The position numbers were made by a program, and so were the translations under genes. 10,961 nt of DNA, from assembly GCA_003550625.1 (NCBI GenBank), contig PUKU01000052.1, positions 1 through 10,961 of the forward strand, in the 5' to 3' direction. The first letter of the stretch is position 1. Each line of letters starts with the position of its first letter. Under the pieces are notes generated by a model. The model saw nothing but the letters and a program-made list of their open reading frames with translations. It was not told the origin of the DNA and searched no databases. Source of the DNA: Candidatus Aenigmatarchaeota archaeon (lineage in GTDB: Archaea; Aenigmatarchaeota; Aenigmatarchaeia; PWEA01). This document shows, piece after piece, positions 1 through 5,500 of this stretch.

Positions 1-835
1 AACTTATCTCCTTGTTTCCGTCTCCTGTTTCTGCTGTTATATGGAAATTAGGGAAATCATCTCCTTGTTCTATGTCAACTGAGACTTCGTTGAACTCATG
101 TGTCTCGTCTCCGTCGTAAAAGGCTATCTCCTCCTTGAGAGACTTCCCGAAGATATGAGGCTTGTAGTAGTCCAGAAAACCACCGTTTTCAAAGTGGAAT
201 ATTCCCCAGTACCAGCTGGGCGCTGGAGCGTCCACAACCACACGTTGGAAGTAGGCAGTACCCTCTGAAGTCTCTCCTTTTATCTTGCTCTCAAGGTCCA
301 GTCGGCTTGATCTCAGCATAGAATAACTCATTCCAAAGGGATAATCCCCTGTGGATCTTGAATTTATAGCAAAGTCATACCCTTCTTTTGGCCTGGCCTT
401 AAACTCAAACTCCTCACCTATAGTTACTTCGCATGTCCTGTCGCTGATACGAAAGTCCGTGTATGTCTCGCCTTCCATCTTGAGGCAGTCCGAACCTATA
501 TTCAGATCGGATTTTTCCAGAAGAAAGTTATGATGCATCTCATCACCATCAAAATACCAACAGGCGACAACACCCTCCTGGTTTCCGTCCTCTTCCCTGT
601 GAAGTTCAAACCTCCTACCGTTGCAGTTTATGGATCTATCATCCTTTGTAGACCAGAGTACTGCCACCTGTCTTGGCTTCTTAACCTCTGAGGGATCATC
701 TATAAAGAAAAGCCAGAACCACCAAAGCCAACCACTGTTGTCAAAGCCATCAAAGTCCTCTTTGAAAACTTCCTCTTCCAGGTTCACTGACATTTCCTCG
801 TCCTTAAATTTCACTCTACCACTAACAACTCTCAT
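1..835 (-). CDS. Uncharacterised protein, possibly AttH/CrtC-like; partial, C-terminus beyond window
   Basis: The minus strand is open from an ATG at 835 down to base 1 (278 codons) with no stop, so the gene runs off the left edge. I do not recognise a specific product. The protein is rich in Trp, Tyr and acidic residues and looks beta-rich. A Trp-rich patch (GWLWWFWLFF) lies near residue 40, and a stretch reading VVVDAPAPSWYWGIFHF near residue 210 recalls lipocalin-like AttH/CrtC (hydroxyneurosporene synthase fold) proteins; this is a tentative impression of fold. No signal peptide or membrane segment is visible, so it is probably cytosolic. The ATG at 835 is chosen because the only upstream ATG is out of frame and a TATA-like element lies about 30 nt upstream (863-873). 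It is divergent from the nitroreductase gene. The reading frame is sure, the function is not. Confidence 0.75.
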   Translation of the reverse strand, partial: MRVVSGRVKFKDEEMSVNLEEEVFKEDFDGFDNSGWLWWFWLFFIDDPSEVKKPRQVAVLWSTKDDRSINCNGRRFELHREEDGNQEGVVACWYFDGDEMHHNFLLEKSDLNIGSDCLKMEGETYTDFRISDRTCEVTIGEEFEFKARPKEGYDFAINSRSTGDYPFGMSYSMLRSSRLDLESKIKGETSEGTAYFQRVVVDAPAPSWYWGIFHFENGGFLDYYKPHIFGKSLKEEIAFYDGDETHEFNEVSVDIEQGDDFPNFHITAETGDGNKEIS

Positions 836-939
836 ACGTAAACAGGCATTTTAAACTTTGGTCCTAAATATCTCGAATATCCAGGCCTTTCTTTAAAAGT
901 TAAAAGGGTTGAAACCGCATGTTATTACGGTGATTTGAT
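836..939. promoter_or_regulatory. Divergent promoter region
   Basis: This gap lies between two divergent starts. On the minus strand AGATATTTAGG (863-873) sits about 33 nt before the ATG at 835 and is a TATA-box candidate implying a leader of only a few nucleotides. On the plus strand CTTTAAAAG (891-899) would place transcription start near 920, followed by a Shine-Dalgarno GGTGAT at 929-934 before the ATG at 940. The positions are read by eye. Confidence 0.5.
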
Positions 940-1458
940 ATGAACGTTTCCGAAGCCATAATTACCAGAAGATCCGTCAGGTCCTATAAGAACAAGGATA
1001 TACCTGCTGAGATGCTACAGAGAGTCATGGAGTCTGGAAGAATGGCTCCGTCCGCACGGAACAAACAGAACTGGAAGTTCGTGATAGTTAAGGACAAAGA
1101 AAAGAAGGACGAACTCCATAAAGCATCAAACGGACAAAAGTTTGTAAAGGAAGCACCCACGGTGATAGTAGGCGTGGCCACAAAGCCAGAGAACGAGATG
1201 AAGTCCGGGGTTCCGACAGGAATAGTAGATGTAACCATAGCAATGGACCACATGGCACTCAAGGCGACGGAAGAAGGTCTTGGAACATGTTGGATTGGAG
1301 CCTTTAGTCAGGAAGATGTCAAGGATATACTAAACATACCCGATGGATGCCGGGTGGTAGCTCTGATGACGATAGGCTTTCCTGAGGAAGGACTGGAACC
1401 CGTTTACAAGGAAAGAAAGAACAGAGAAGACATAACTTGCATAGACACATACTACTGA
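940..1458 (+). CDS. Nitroreductase-family FMN-dependent oxidoreductase
   Basis: 172 residues, a normal length for a compact nitroreductase. The N-terminal RRSVRSY (10-16) and APSARNKQNWKF (36-47) are the phosphate/FMN-binding signatures of the family. A helix around DVTIAMDHMALKATEEGLG (97-115) leads into TCWIG (116-120), and TIGFPEE (144-150) is the usual C-terminal flavin-contact region. Members are cytosolic homodimers that bind FMN and move hydride from NAD(P)H to nitroaromatics, quinones, flavins or unknown substrates; the physiological substrate cannot be read from sequence. The start is well supported by GGTGAT at 929-934 with good spacing. It ends one base short of the convergent ThiF-like gene and shares no obvious operon. 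Confidence 0.93.
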   Translation: MNVSEAIITRRSVRSYKNKDIPAEMLQRVMESGRMAPSARNKQNWKFVIVKDKEKKDELHKASNGQKFVKEAPTVIVGVATKPENEMKSGVPTGIVDVTIAMDHMALKATEEGLGTCWIGAFSQEDVKDILNIPDGCRVVALMTIGFPEEGLEPVYKERKNREDITCIDTYY

Positions 1459-1459
1459 A

Positions 1460-2422
1460 TCAGACGCCTAGAATCTTGGTGTAGATAGACTTCGCCCTTT
1501 GTTTGCTATCTGTCTTAATCTGCATTCTCCCGTTTTCAAATAGAACTACATCCTCTCCTGAAAAGGTGAGCTGAAGGAAAATGCATCTGAGTTCACCTCC
1601 GTACCTTTCCTGTATTTTCTCTAGATCCAGTGAATCGGTCCTGGATGTAACCTGGTAACCTTCGCATGTCTTCCGAATCAAAATATCCTCTTCTGTGTCT
1701 ATTTTCACTGTGTCTTTTGAACATACACAACCATCCTTGGTCCCAACTTCTACGAACCTAAGACTGTTTTTGGAGAAGTCCGCCACTAGAAGATTTTGGT
1801 TCATCTGTCCGATATCTGCCAGGTATTTCAAAGTCTCACTTGCCTGGTAAGAGGCTATAAACGATGCTATAGGGTTGAAAATGCCTGCACTATGGCATGT
1901 CTCAAGGGATCCAGGCGATGGTTTTTCAGGATACAAACAACGAAAACATGAGCCCTGTCCTGGTATGAACGTTATGGACCTTCCTTCATACCTCACAACG
2001 GAACCGTGTATCCAAGGTATACTTTCTTTGAGCGAAACCCTGTTGAGAAGATATCTTGTACTCATGTTATCCGAACAGTCAACCACAATATCCACATCCT
2101 CCACATAACTGTCCCAGTTAAAAGAACTGAAGTCATCCACGACCACTTCGACATCGACCTCTGATGACCTGTCAAGTATTTCCTCCATAGCTTCGGCCTT
2201 CGGCTTTCCTATATCGTTCCTTGAAAACAGGGTTCTGTGGAGGTTGGACTCCTCGACGATGTCCCTGTCGACTATACGTAGGTTCACCCCGGCCCTTGCG
2301 AGATTGTTTGCCACCTGCGACCCAAGGGCTCCACAACCAAGTAAGAGAACAAGGGAATCTTCCAGCTCGTTCTGCTTTTTTTCACCGAAAAGCTTGACCT
2401 GACGGTCGTAGATCTCAGACAT
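1460..2422 (-). CDS. ThiF/MoeB/HesA-family E1-like adenylyltransferase (UbaA-type)
   Basis: 320 residues of the E1-like family, which adenylates the C-terminal glycine of ubiquitin-fold sulfur carriers or modifiers (MoaD, ThiS, archaeal SAMPs). Visible are the nucleotide-binding GCGALG (29-34), acidic D52 after the second strand, NLHR (60-63), GKPKA (72-76), CSDN (116-119), a zinc half-site CFRC (159-162), and a candidate catalytic Cys in ETCHSAG (C176). The second zinc pair is CVC (232-234), one residue shorter than the usual CxxC. After about residue 240 comes an 80-residue extension ending in a VVLFENGRMQIK-type strand, as in many archaeal homologues, instead of a rhodanese domain. No carrier protein gene is in the window. 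A TATA-like element at 2446-2456 and no clear Shine-Dalgarno suggest a nearly leaderless message; read-through from the thioredoxin-like gene 49 bp upstream is also possible. Confidence 0.92.
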   Translation of the reverse strand: MSEIYDRQVKLFGEKKQNELEDSLVLLLGCGALGSQVANNLARAGVNLRIVDRDIVEESNLHRTLFSRNDIGKPKAEAMEEILDRSSEVDVEVVVDDFSSFNWDSYVEDVDIVVDCSDNMSTRYLLNRVSLKESIPWIHGSVVRYEGRSITFIPGQGSCFRCLYPEKPSPGSLETCHSAGIFNPIASFIASYQASETLKYLADIGQMNQNLLVADFSKNSLRFVEVGTKDGCVCSKDTVKIDTEEDILIRKTCEGYQVTSRTDSLDLEKIQERYGGELRCIFLQLTFSGEDVVLFENGRMQIKTDSKQRAKSIYTKILGV

Positions 2423-2443
2423 AGATGACTAGTATGGCTCCGG

Positions 2444-2457
2444 AGATTAAAATAAGT
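2444..2457 (-). promoter_or_regulatory. TATA-like promoter of the ThiF-like gene
   Basis: On the minus strand the gap between the two same-strand genes contains CTTATTTTAAT, centred about 28 nt before the ATG at 2422. No good Shine-Dalgarno follows, which fits a leaderless transcript. This is a by-eye assignment. Confidence 0.4.
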
Positions 2458-2471
2458 TGCCTGGTCTCTCT

Positions 2472-2939
2472 CTACGGAAGCTCGCATCCGGCTTCGTTAG
2501 CCAGAAACTGAGGGTCACGTGAGCCCTCGTAAAGCTCTCCGTTGAAATGTATTTCAGGAACATATCCTTTTACTTTTTCTTCACCACATCTCTCTGGTTC
2601 TTCTAGACACTCTACCCAGATGGGATCCACGATTTCGTAGCCTCCCAAACTCTCGGCGAGCTGTCCACATGCTGGACATGTTTCTGAACCATAGACTATA
2701 AGCCCACCTTCATCAAGGCAGTCTATGAACTCCTCTGCATCACTTTCTTCAACTTCTTCGCCGGCTATCATATAGCCCGTAGGCGTGTCCTCTTCGTCTT
2801 CTTGCTCAACCGCTGTTTCTTCCTCCGTTGGCGTTAGATCAGCTGCAAAAACAAAGTACAGAGAGCCTACCATAACCGCCAGGAGAACCAGAACGACTAG
2901 AATCATCCTTCCTGTGATGGTTACCTTATCGTCTGACAT
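2472..2939 (-). CDS. Membrane-anchored thioredoxin-like protein (CPAC)
   Basis: 155 residues. An N-terminal hydrophobic segment (about 11-33) follows a short charged start, then an acidic Thr/Glu-rich linker (35-70), then a small thioredoxin-like domain. The redox motif is CPAC (88-91) in VYGSETCPACGQ. A VPEIHFNG stretch (127-134) matches the cis-Pro loop and following strand of the fold. Further cysteines at 74, 111, 118 and 152 could pair; the C111/C118 layout followed by a V-x-GY-P turn resembles the thioredoxin-like domains fused to or partnered with VKOR proteins. By inference it faces outward and makes or exchanges disulfides in exported proteins. No VKOR or DsbB gene is in view. It lies divergent from a gene for an exported Cys-rich protein, a plausible client. 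The substrate is unknown. Confidence 0.82.
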   Translation of the reverse strand: MSDDKVTITGRMILVVLVLLAVMVGSLYFVFAADLTPTEEETAVEQEDEEDTPTGYMIAGEEVEESDAEEFIDCLDEGGLIVYGSETCPACGQLAESLGGYEIVDPIWVECLEEPERCGEEKVKGYVPEIHFNGELYEGSRDPQFLANEAGCELP

Positions 2940-3037
2940 AACATTACCTTAATCGGGCTAAACTTATTTAAAACTTGATTCGGTGATGGGCGAACGAAAA
3001 CATTACAAATTTAAATAGCAAACTAAAAGCCTATGGT
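2940..3037. promoter_or_regulatory. Divergent promoters with TATA boxes on both strands
   Basis: The minus-strand element TTTTAAATAAG (complement of 2963-2973) lies about 29 nt before the ATG at 2939. The plus-strand element TTTAAATA (3010-3017) lies about 24 nt before the ATG at 3038. Both spacings predict transcripts with little or no 5' leader. No inverted repeat stands out between them. Confidence 0.55.
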
Positions 3038-3328
3038 ATGAAAAGAATTCCAATAGTGCTGCTCCTTATAGGTGTAGCAGCAACAGGACTGATCTACTTC
3101 ATGCCATCCGCAGAAGGAATAATAGTAGAGGAATGTGAAACCGGAGAGGAGTGTGAATGGGTCAGTGTAAACTGCTGTCCTGAAAACGCAGGTGCACAGT
3201 GGGAATGCATAAACGCAGGCGAAAGCGTTATCGAGTGTCCAGAAGACCCCATATGTCCTCAGGTCGTAAGTCCAAGACCAGAGGAGGAGTGCAGCTGTGC
3301 GGACGGGATATGCCAGGTCACTGATTAA
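3038..3328 (+). CDS. Small exported cysteine-rich protein
   Basis: 96 residues: a basic N-terminus plus hydrophobic segment (about 1-27, signal peptide or anchor), then an acidic mature part with ten cysteines. The pattern includes two single Cys, a CC pair (NCCPENAG), further single Cys, CPQ, and a C-terminal ECSCADGICQV. The layout is like the small secreted eight-cysteine-cluster proteins seen in several archaea, which are thought to be held together by disulfides; their function is unknown. The start is supported by a TATA box 24 nt upstream and a typical signal sequence. The last 11 bp overlap the end of the convergent regulator gene. The divergent neighbour is a thioredoxin-like protein that could handle its disulfides. 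A metal-binding role is the main alternative. Confidence 0.8.
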   Translation: MKRIPIVLLLIGVAATGLIYFMPSAEGIIVEECETGEECEWVSVNCCPENAGAQWECINAGESVIECPEDPICPQVVSPRPEEECSCADGICQVTD

Positions 3329-4379
3329 AGTCCTGTTCGAAATCACAGGTAGAACAGTTGCAGAACAAGGTCATGTCTTTGGAGACTATTGCAACTTTTT
3401 CTATTTCATCCGTGTCGGGGTCCTTAACAGGACTCATTGTCCGGATGAAATGTTTCTCTGGATTCTCCCATGAATGCTTGTGCACGACCTTTCTACCTGT
3501 TTCAAAAACCTTCTCTATTTTTTTCTTAAACTCCTTCGTCTCCTCGTCGGTATGGAACTCTTCGAACCTGCTTCCTATAAGCTCGTTTTCGTCGACGCCT
3601 ACTCTCCGGGTGAGTTCTTTGTTGACTATAATATAACGGCAGTCCTCGTCCACCATATATATCGAATCCCGCGAGGCGTTGATAAGTGACGAAAGTCTCT
3701 TCTTGGTCCTCCTTATTTCCCTTGCCCTGTCCTTAACAAGCTCTTCGAGCCTCTTCCTGTACTTTTTAAGCTCCAGTTCCGCTTCCTTTCTCTTGGTCGT
3801 GTCCTTGCATATCAGTGTCAGACCTGTTCTGCCCGTGTGAAAGGTTGTAGGTATTATATCGACCTCAAACGAAAATCTGCCCTCGTCGTATTCCATCTCC
3901 ACTTCGGTACTCCGTTTCTTCATCTCGCTCAAGGCTGACTGTATCTCAGGGAGAATGCTGCTGTCAGGAAAAACTGGCATTGATTCACCGTCATCTTTCT
4001 TCTCAAACATAGGTAGATCAATATCCTCTGCCGGCTCATCCAAAACATCACTTCTCTCAAAATCGAACTTCTCAAAGAAACGTTTGTTGGCCCGTATTAT
4101 CTCAAGGGAATCGTTTAGAACAAGTATACAGTCATCCGAGTAGTCCAACATCGCACTCAAAGGAACGTTATCCGATACCGTATAGAGTTTAGCAGGACCC
4201 ACGTTTTTCCTCTCGGCCTCTCCGGAGATCGTAAGTATCTCAAGGTATTTTGCAACTGAATTTCTGTTCATCCCTATCTCGTTGGAAATGCCCTTTATAG
4301 TCATCCCGGATGGATGCTCCTCCAGAACCTTCCTCACCTCTTCAATTTTGCTATTTTTTCCGCCGGGATTGTGAATCAT
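3318..4379 (-). CDS. Winged-helix/PAS/PAS one-component transcriptional regulator
   Basis: 353 residues. Residues 10-70 form a winged helix-turn-helix (MTIKGISNEIGMNRNSVAKY, then a wing near GPAKLYTV). VPLSAMLDYSDDCILVLN (72-89) opens a first PAS domain (to about 194) of a kind frequent in methanogen-related regulators. A charged coiled coil (195-230, many Lys/Glu/Arg) links it to a second PAS domain (about 232-336; SRDSIYMVDED, then IVNKELTRRVG). The tail has FCNCSTCDF, three cysteines as CxCxxC (340, 342, 345), which could bind metal, an Fe-S cluster or a redox pair. There is no histidine kinase or receiver domain, so it probably senses a ligand or redox state and binds DNA directly in the cytosol. 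The divergent region upstream holds a large inverted repeat, so autoregulation is likely. The 3' end overlaps the Cys-rich gene by 11 bp. Confidence 0.9.
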   Translation of the reverse strand: MIHNPGGKNSKIEEVRKVLEEHPSGMTIKGISNEIGMNRNSVAKYLEILTISGEAERKNVGPAKLYTVSDNVPLSAMLDYSDDCILVLNDSLEIIRANKRFFEKFDFERSDVLDEPAEDIDLPMFEKKDDGESMPVFPDSSILPEIQSALSEMKKRSTEVEMEYDEGRFSFEVDIIPTTFHTGRTGLTLICKDTTKRKEAELELKKYRKRLEELVKDRAREIRRTKKRLSSLINASRDSIYMVDEDCRYIIVNKELTRRVGVDENELIGSRFEEFHTDEETKEFKKKIEKVFETGRKVVHKHSWENPEKHFIRTMSPVKDPDTDEIEKVAIVSKDMTLFCNCSTCDFEQDFNQ

Positions 4380-4405
4380 TATAACTAATAGTAATCGTTT
4401 AACAG

Positions 4406-4416
4406 TCTTTTATGTT
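4406..4416 (-). promoter_or_regulatory. TATA-like promoter of the PAS regulator
   Basis: On the minus strand ACATAAAAGA lies about 32 nt before the ATG at 4379. The inverted repeat at 4423-4450 begins a few bases upstream of it, a position suited to repression or activation by a bound regulator. Confidence 0.4.
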
Positions 4417-4422
4417 TTACGG

Positions 4423-4450
4423 TTTTGCATATCACTACTGAAATGCAAAA
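4423..4450. repeat. Perfect 8-bp inverted repeat, candidate operator
   Basis: TTTTGCAT (4423-4430) and ATGCAAAA (4443-4450) are exact reverse complements separated by 12 bp. The half-site centres are 20 bp apart, two helical turns, which is the geometry expected for a dimeric helix-turn-helix protein contacting one face of DNA. It sits in the divergent region between the wHTH-PAS regulator and the small gene pair. That the neighbouring regulator binds it is inference. Confidence 0.55.
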
Positions 4451-4477
4451 ACACAATCTTTAAGTATTTCAAAGGAC

Positions 4478-4489
4478 AATATATATTTC
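4478..4489 (+). promoter_or_regulatory. TATA-like promoter of the small gene pair
   Basis: An AATATATATTT box predicts transcription start near 4505-4510. That would leave a leader of about 100 nt before the coding frame at 4610, long for a region where most genes look leaderless or short-leadered. A second AT-rich element, CTTTAAGTATT (about 4458-4468), is an alternative. Confidence 0.45.
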
Positions 4490-4493
4490 CCTT

Positions 4494-4515
4494 CGCAAAT
4501 CAGTTGTGGTTTGCG
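4494..4515. repeat. Inverted repeat CGCAAA / TTTGCG
   Basis: CGCAAA (4494-4499) and TTTGCG (4510-4515) are reverse complements around a 10-nt spacer, just after the plus-strand TATA box and over the predicted transcription start. It shares the GCAAA/TTTGC core with the 4423-4450 repeat, so it may be a second site for the same protein; as RNA it could form a 6-bp hairpin at the 5' end. Confidence 0.4.
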
Positions 4516-4596
4516 TAGGCGTGTGGGAGTTAGTGAAGGATAGTCCTGATACCTAGGGAACGTACCTCAAAACATGAAAAATAAAACGTTTTAGAC

Positions 4597-4603
4597 GGGG
4601 GTG
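4597..4603 (+). promoter_or_regulatory. Shine-Dalgarno GGGGGTG before an ATC codon
   Basis: GGGGGTG differs by one base from GGAGGTG, and six bases separate it from the ATC at 4610. Flanking AGAC (4593-4596) and GTCT (4603-4606) could pair as a 4-bp stem, putting most of the motif in the loop. It is the only feature marking a translation start for the frame that follows. Confidence 0.5.
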
Positions 4604-4609
4604 TCTTAA

Positions 4610-4804
4610 ATCAAGTACGCACTTCAAGACCTTCAGAGTCTTTCGGGAAGGCTTTCCCATGAACTAAAGGTCGGCGAAAAAAACACAAACAAACTCATCA
4701 GTATTCTTCTGTTCCTAAAGGAGGGGAACATAGATCTGGAGACAGCAGCTCTGGACATAGACTCGATATACGAGTCTGAGCTAATATTCAACAAAGGGAG
4801 GTGA
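4610..4804 (+). CDS. Uncharacterised 64-aa helical protein, apparent ATC start
   Basis: The frame from ATC at 4610 to TGA at 4802-4804 gives 64 residues with protein-like composition: an amphipathic Leu/Glu/Lys-rich sequence (ALQDLQSLSGRLSHELK, then KLISILLFLKEGNID, then DSIYESELIF), probably two or three helices. No ATG, GTG or TTG lies in frame between the TAA at 4607-4609 and the body of the protein, yet a Shine-Dalgarno-like GGGGGTG stands six bases before the ATC. Either translation starts at AUC, or a base is wrong here, or it is a decaying gene. The stop codon lies inside the Shine-Dalgarno of the zinc-ribbon gene that follows, so the two are probably translationally coupled. I recognise no family. 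Coding evidence is composition and context only; the opposite-strand frame here looks like a shadow. Confidence 0.55.
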   Translation: MKYALQDLQSLSGRLSHELKVGEKNTNKLISILLFLKEGNIDLETAALDIDSIYESELIFNKGR

Positions 4805-4807
4805 AAA

Positions 4808-4945
4808 ATGCAAACATTCAAACGCAACTGCCCGAGATGCGACGAAGAGATACTACCCAAAACGGAGGAATGTCCACGGTGTATGATGAAGATCTCGGTT
4901 GGAACTGGATCGGAGTTTTTTGATGAACCCATACAGAACTGGTAG
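4808..4945 (+). CDS. 45-aa zinc-ribbon protein
   Basis: A 45-residue protein with two CPRC knuckles (C8/C11 and C22/C25) separated by ten residues, a typical treble-clef or rubredoxin-like zinc ribbon, and a short acidic/aromatic tail ending FFDEPIQNW. The start is firm: GGGAGGTGA (4797-4804 region) stands 4 nt before the ATG. The Shine-Dalgarno contains the stop of the 64-aa gene, so both are made from one transcript. Small zinc ribbons of this kind are often RNA-, DNA- or protein-binding adaptors; nothing in sequence tells which. The partner is probably the 64-aa protein. Transcription is probably controlled by the inverted repeats upstream of the pair. Confidence 0.8.
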   Translation: MQTFKRNCPRCDEEILPKTEECPRCMMKISVGTGSEFFDEPIQNW

Positions 4946-5009
4946 TTTCTGAAAACAGTGCGAAGATCAACGCGTGGTCCATCGTCGTTATGGTTTCCTA
5001 TTTACCTCA

Positions 5010-5040
5010 TTTTAACAGAATGTTAAAAAATATTTAATAA
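5010..5040 (+). promoter_or_regulatory. Inverted repeat next to the TATA box of the YjbQ gene
   Basis: TTTTAAC (5010-5016) and GTTAAAA (5022-5028) form a perfect 7-bp inverted repeat with a 5-nt spacer. It abuts the TATA-like TATTTAATAA (5031-5040), which lies about 28 nt before the ATG at 5064. The position overlaps where TFB and its BRE contacts would lie, so a protein bound here would control initiation. The remaining gap from 4946 shows nothing else clear. Confidence 0.45.
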
Positions 5041-5063
5041 AGGTTCGACAAAGTATAGATGCT

Positions 5064-5486
5064 ATGAACATGGATATAGAAACTTACGAAATTGTATTCA
5101 GCACATCCGAGAGCGACGAAGTAAAGAACCTTACCCAGAGGATAAAGGAGAAGGTAAGGGAATCCGAAATAGAGGACGGGATATGTCTGCTGTTTGCTCC
5201 ACATGCCACCGGCATCCTGGTTCTAAATGAAAATGAGAAGGGAGCAAAGAAGGACTATCTCAGGGGCCTTTACGATACAGTACCCAAGGACAACAGCTGG
5301 GAGCACGACAGGATAGACAACAACGCACACTCACATGTAAAGAGTGCCCTTGTAGGTACAGATCACACCGTACCTATCACCAATGGACATATGGATCTCG
5401 GAACATGGCAAGACATATTCTTCATAGAAACAGACGGACCGAGGAAAAGACGAAGAACCATAGTCAAAATAATGGGAAAGGTATAG
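5064..5486 (+). CDS. yjbQ: YjbQ/UPF0047 family protein
   Basis: 140 residues, the usual length. The family hallmarks are present: FAPHATG (44-50), NENEKG (55-60), PKDNSWEHDRIDNNAHSH (74-91, metal/active-site region with His and Asn), VKSALVG (92-98), and GTWQDIFF (113-120) followed by GPRKRRR. These are small trimeric beta-barrel cytosolic proteins with a conserved polar pocket. Some members complement thiamine-phosphate synthase mutants weakly, hence the database name secondary thiamine-phosphate synthase, but the native reaction is not settled. No thiamine gene is near. The ATG at 5064 is chosen over 5070 because it fits a leaderless start downstream of the TATA element; the two differ by two residues. 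It converges on the pilin gene with a 14-bp gap. Confidence 0.93.
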   Translation: MNMDIETYEIVFSTSESDEVKNLTQRIKEKVRESEIEDGICLLFAPHATGILVLNENEKGAKKDYLRGLYDTVPKDNSWEHDRIDNNAHSHVKSALVGTDHTVPITNGHMDLGTWQDIFFIETDGPRKRRRTIVKIMGKV

Positions 5487-5500
5487 AGTCCAAACTTATG

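Noticed and set aside
4574..4594. ATG AAA AAT AAA ACG TTT TAG as the start of the 64-aa gene by stop read-through
   Set aside because: Two different stops (TAG and TAA) intervene; suppression of both, including pyrrolysine at TAG, is implausible. At most it is a leader mini-frame.
4633..4932. 99-aa minus-strand open frame opposite the small gene pair
   Set aside because: Composition is Ser/Phe/Arg-rich and shadow-like, there is no Shine-Dalgarno or TATA, while the plus strand holds a zinc-ribbon gene with a strong Shine-Dalgarno.
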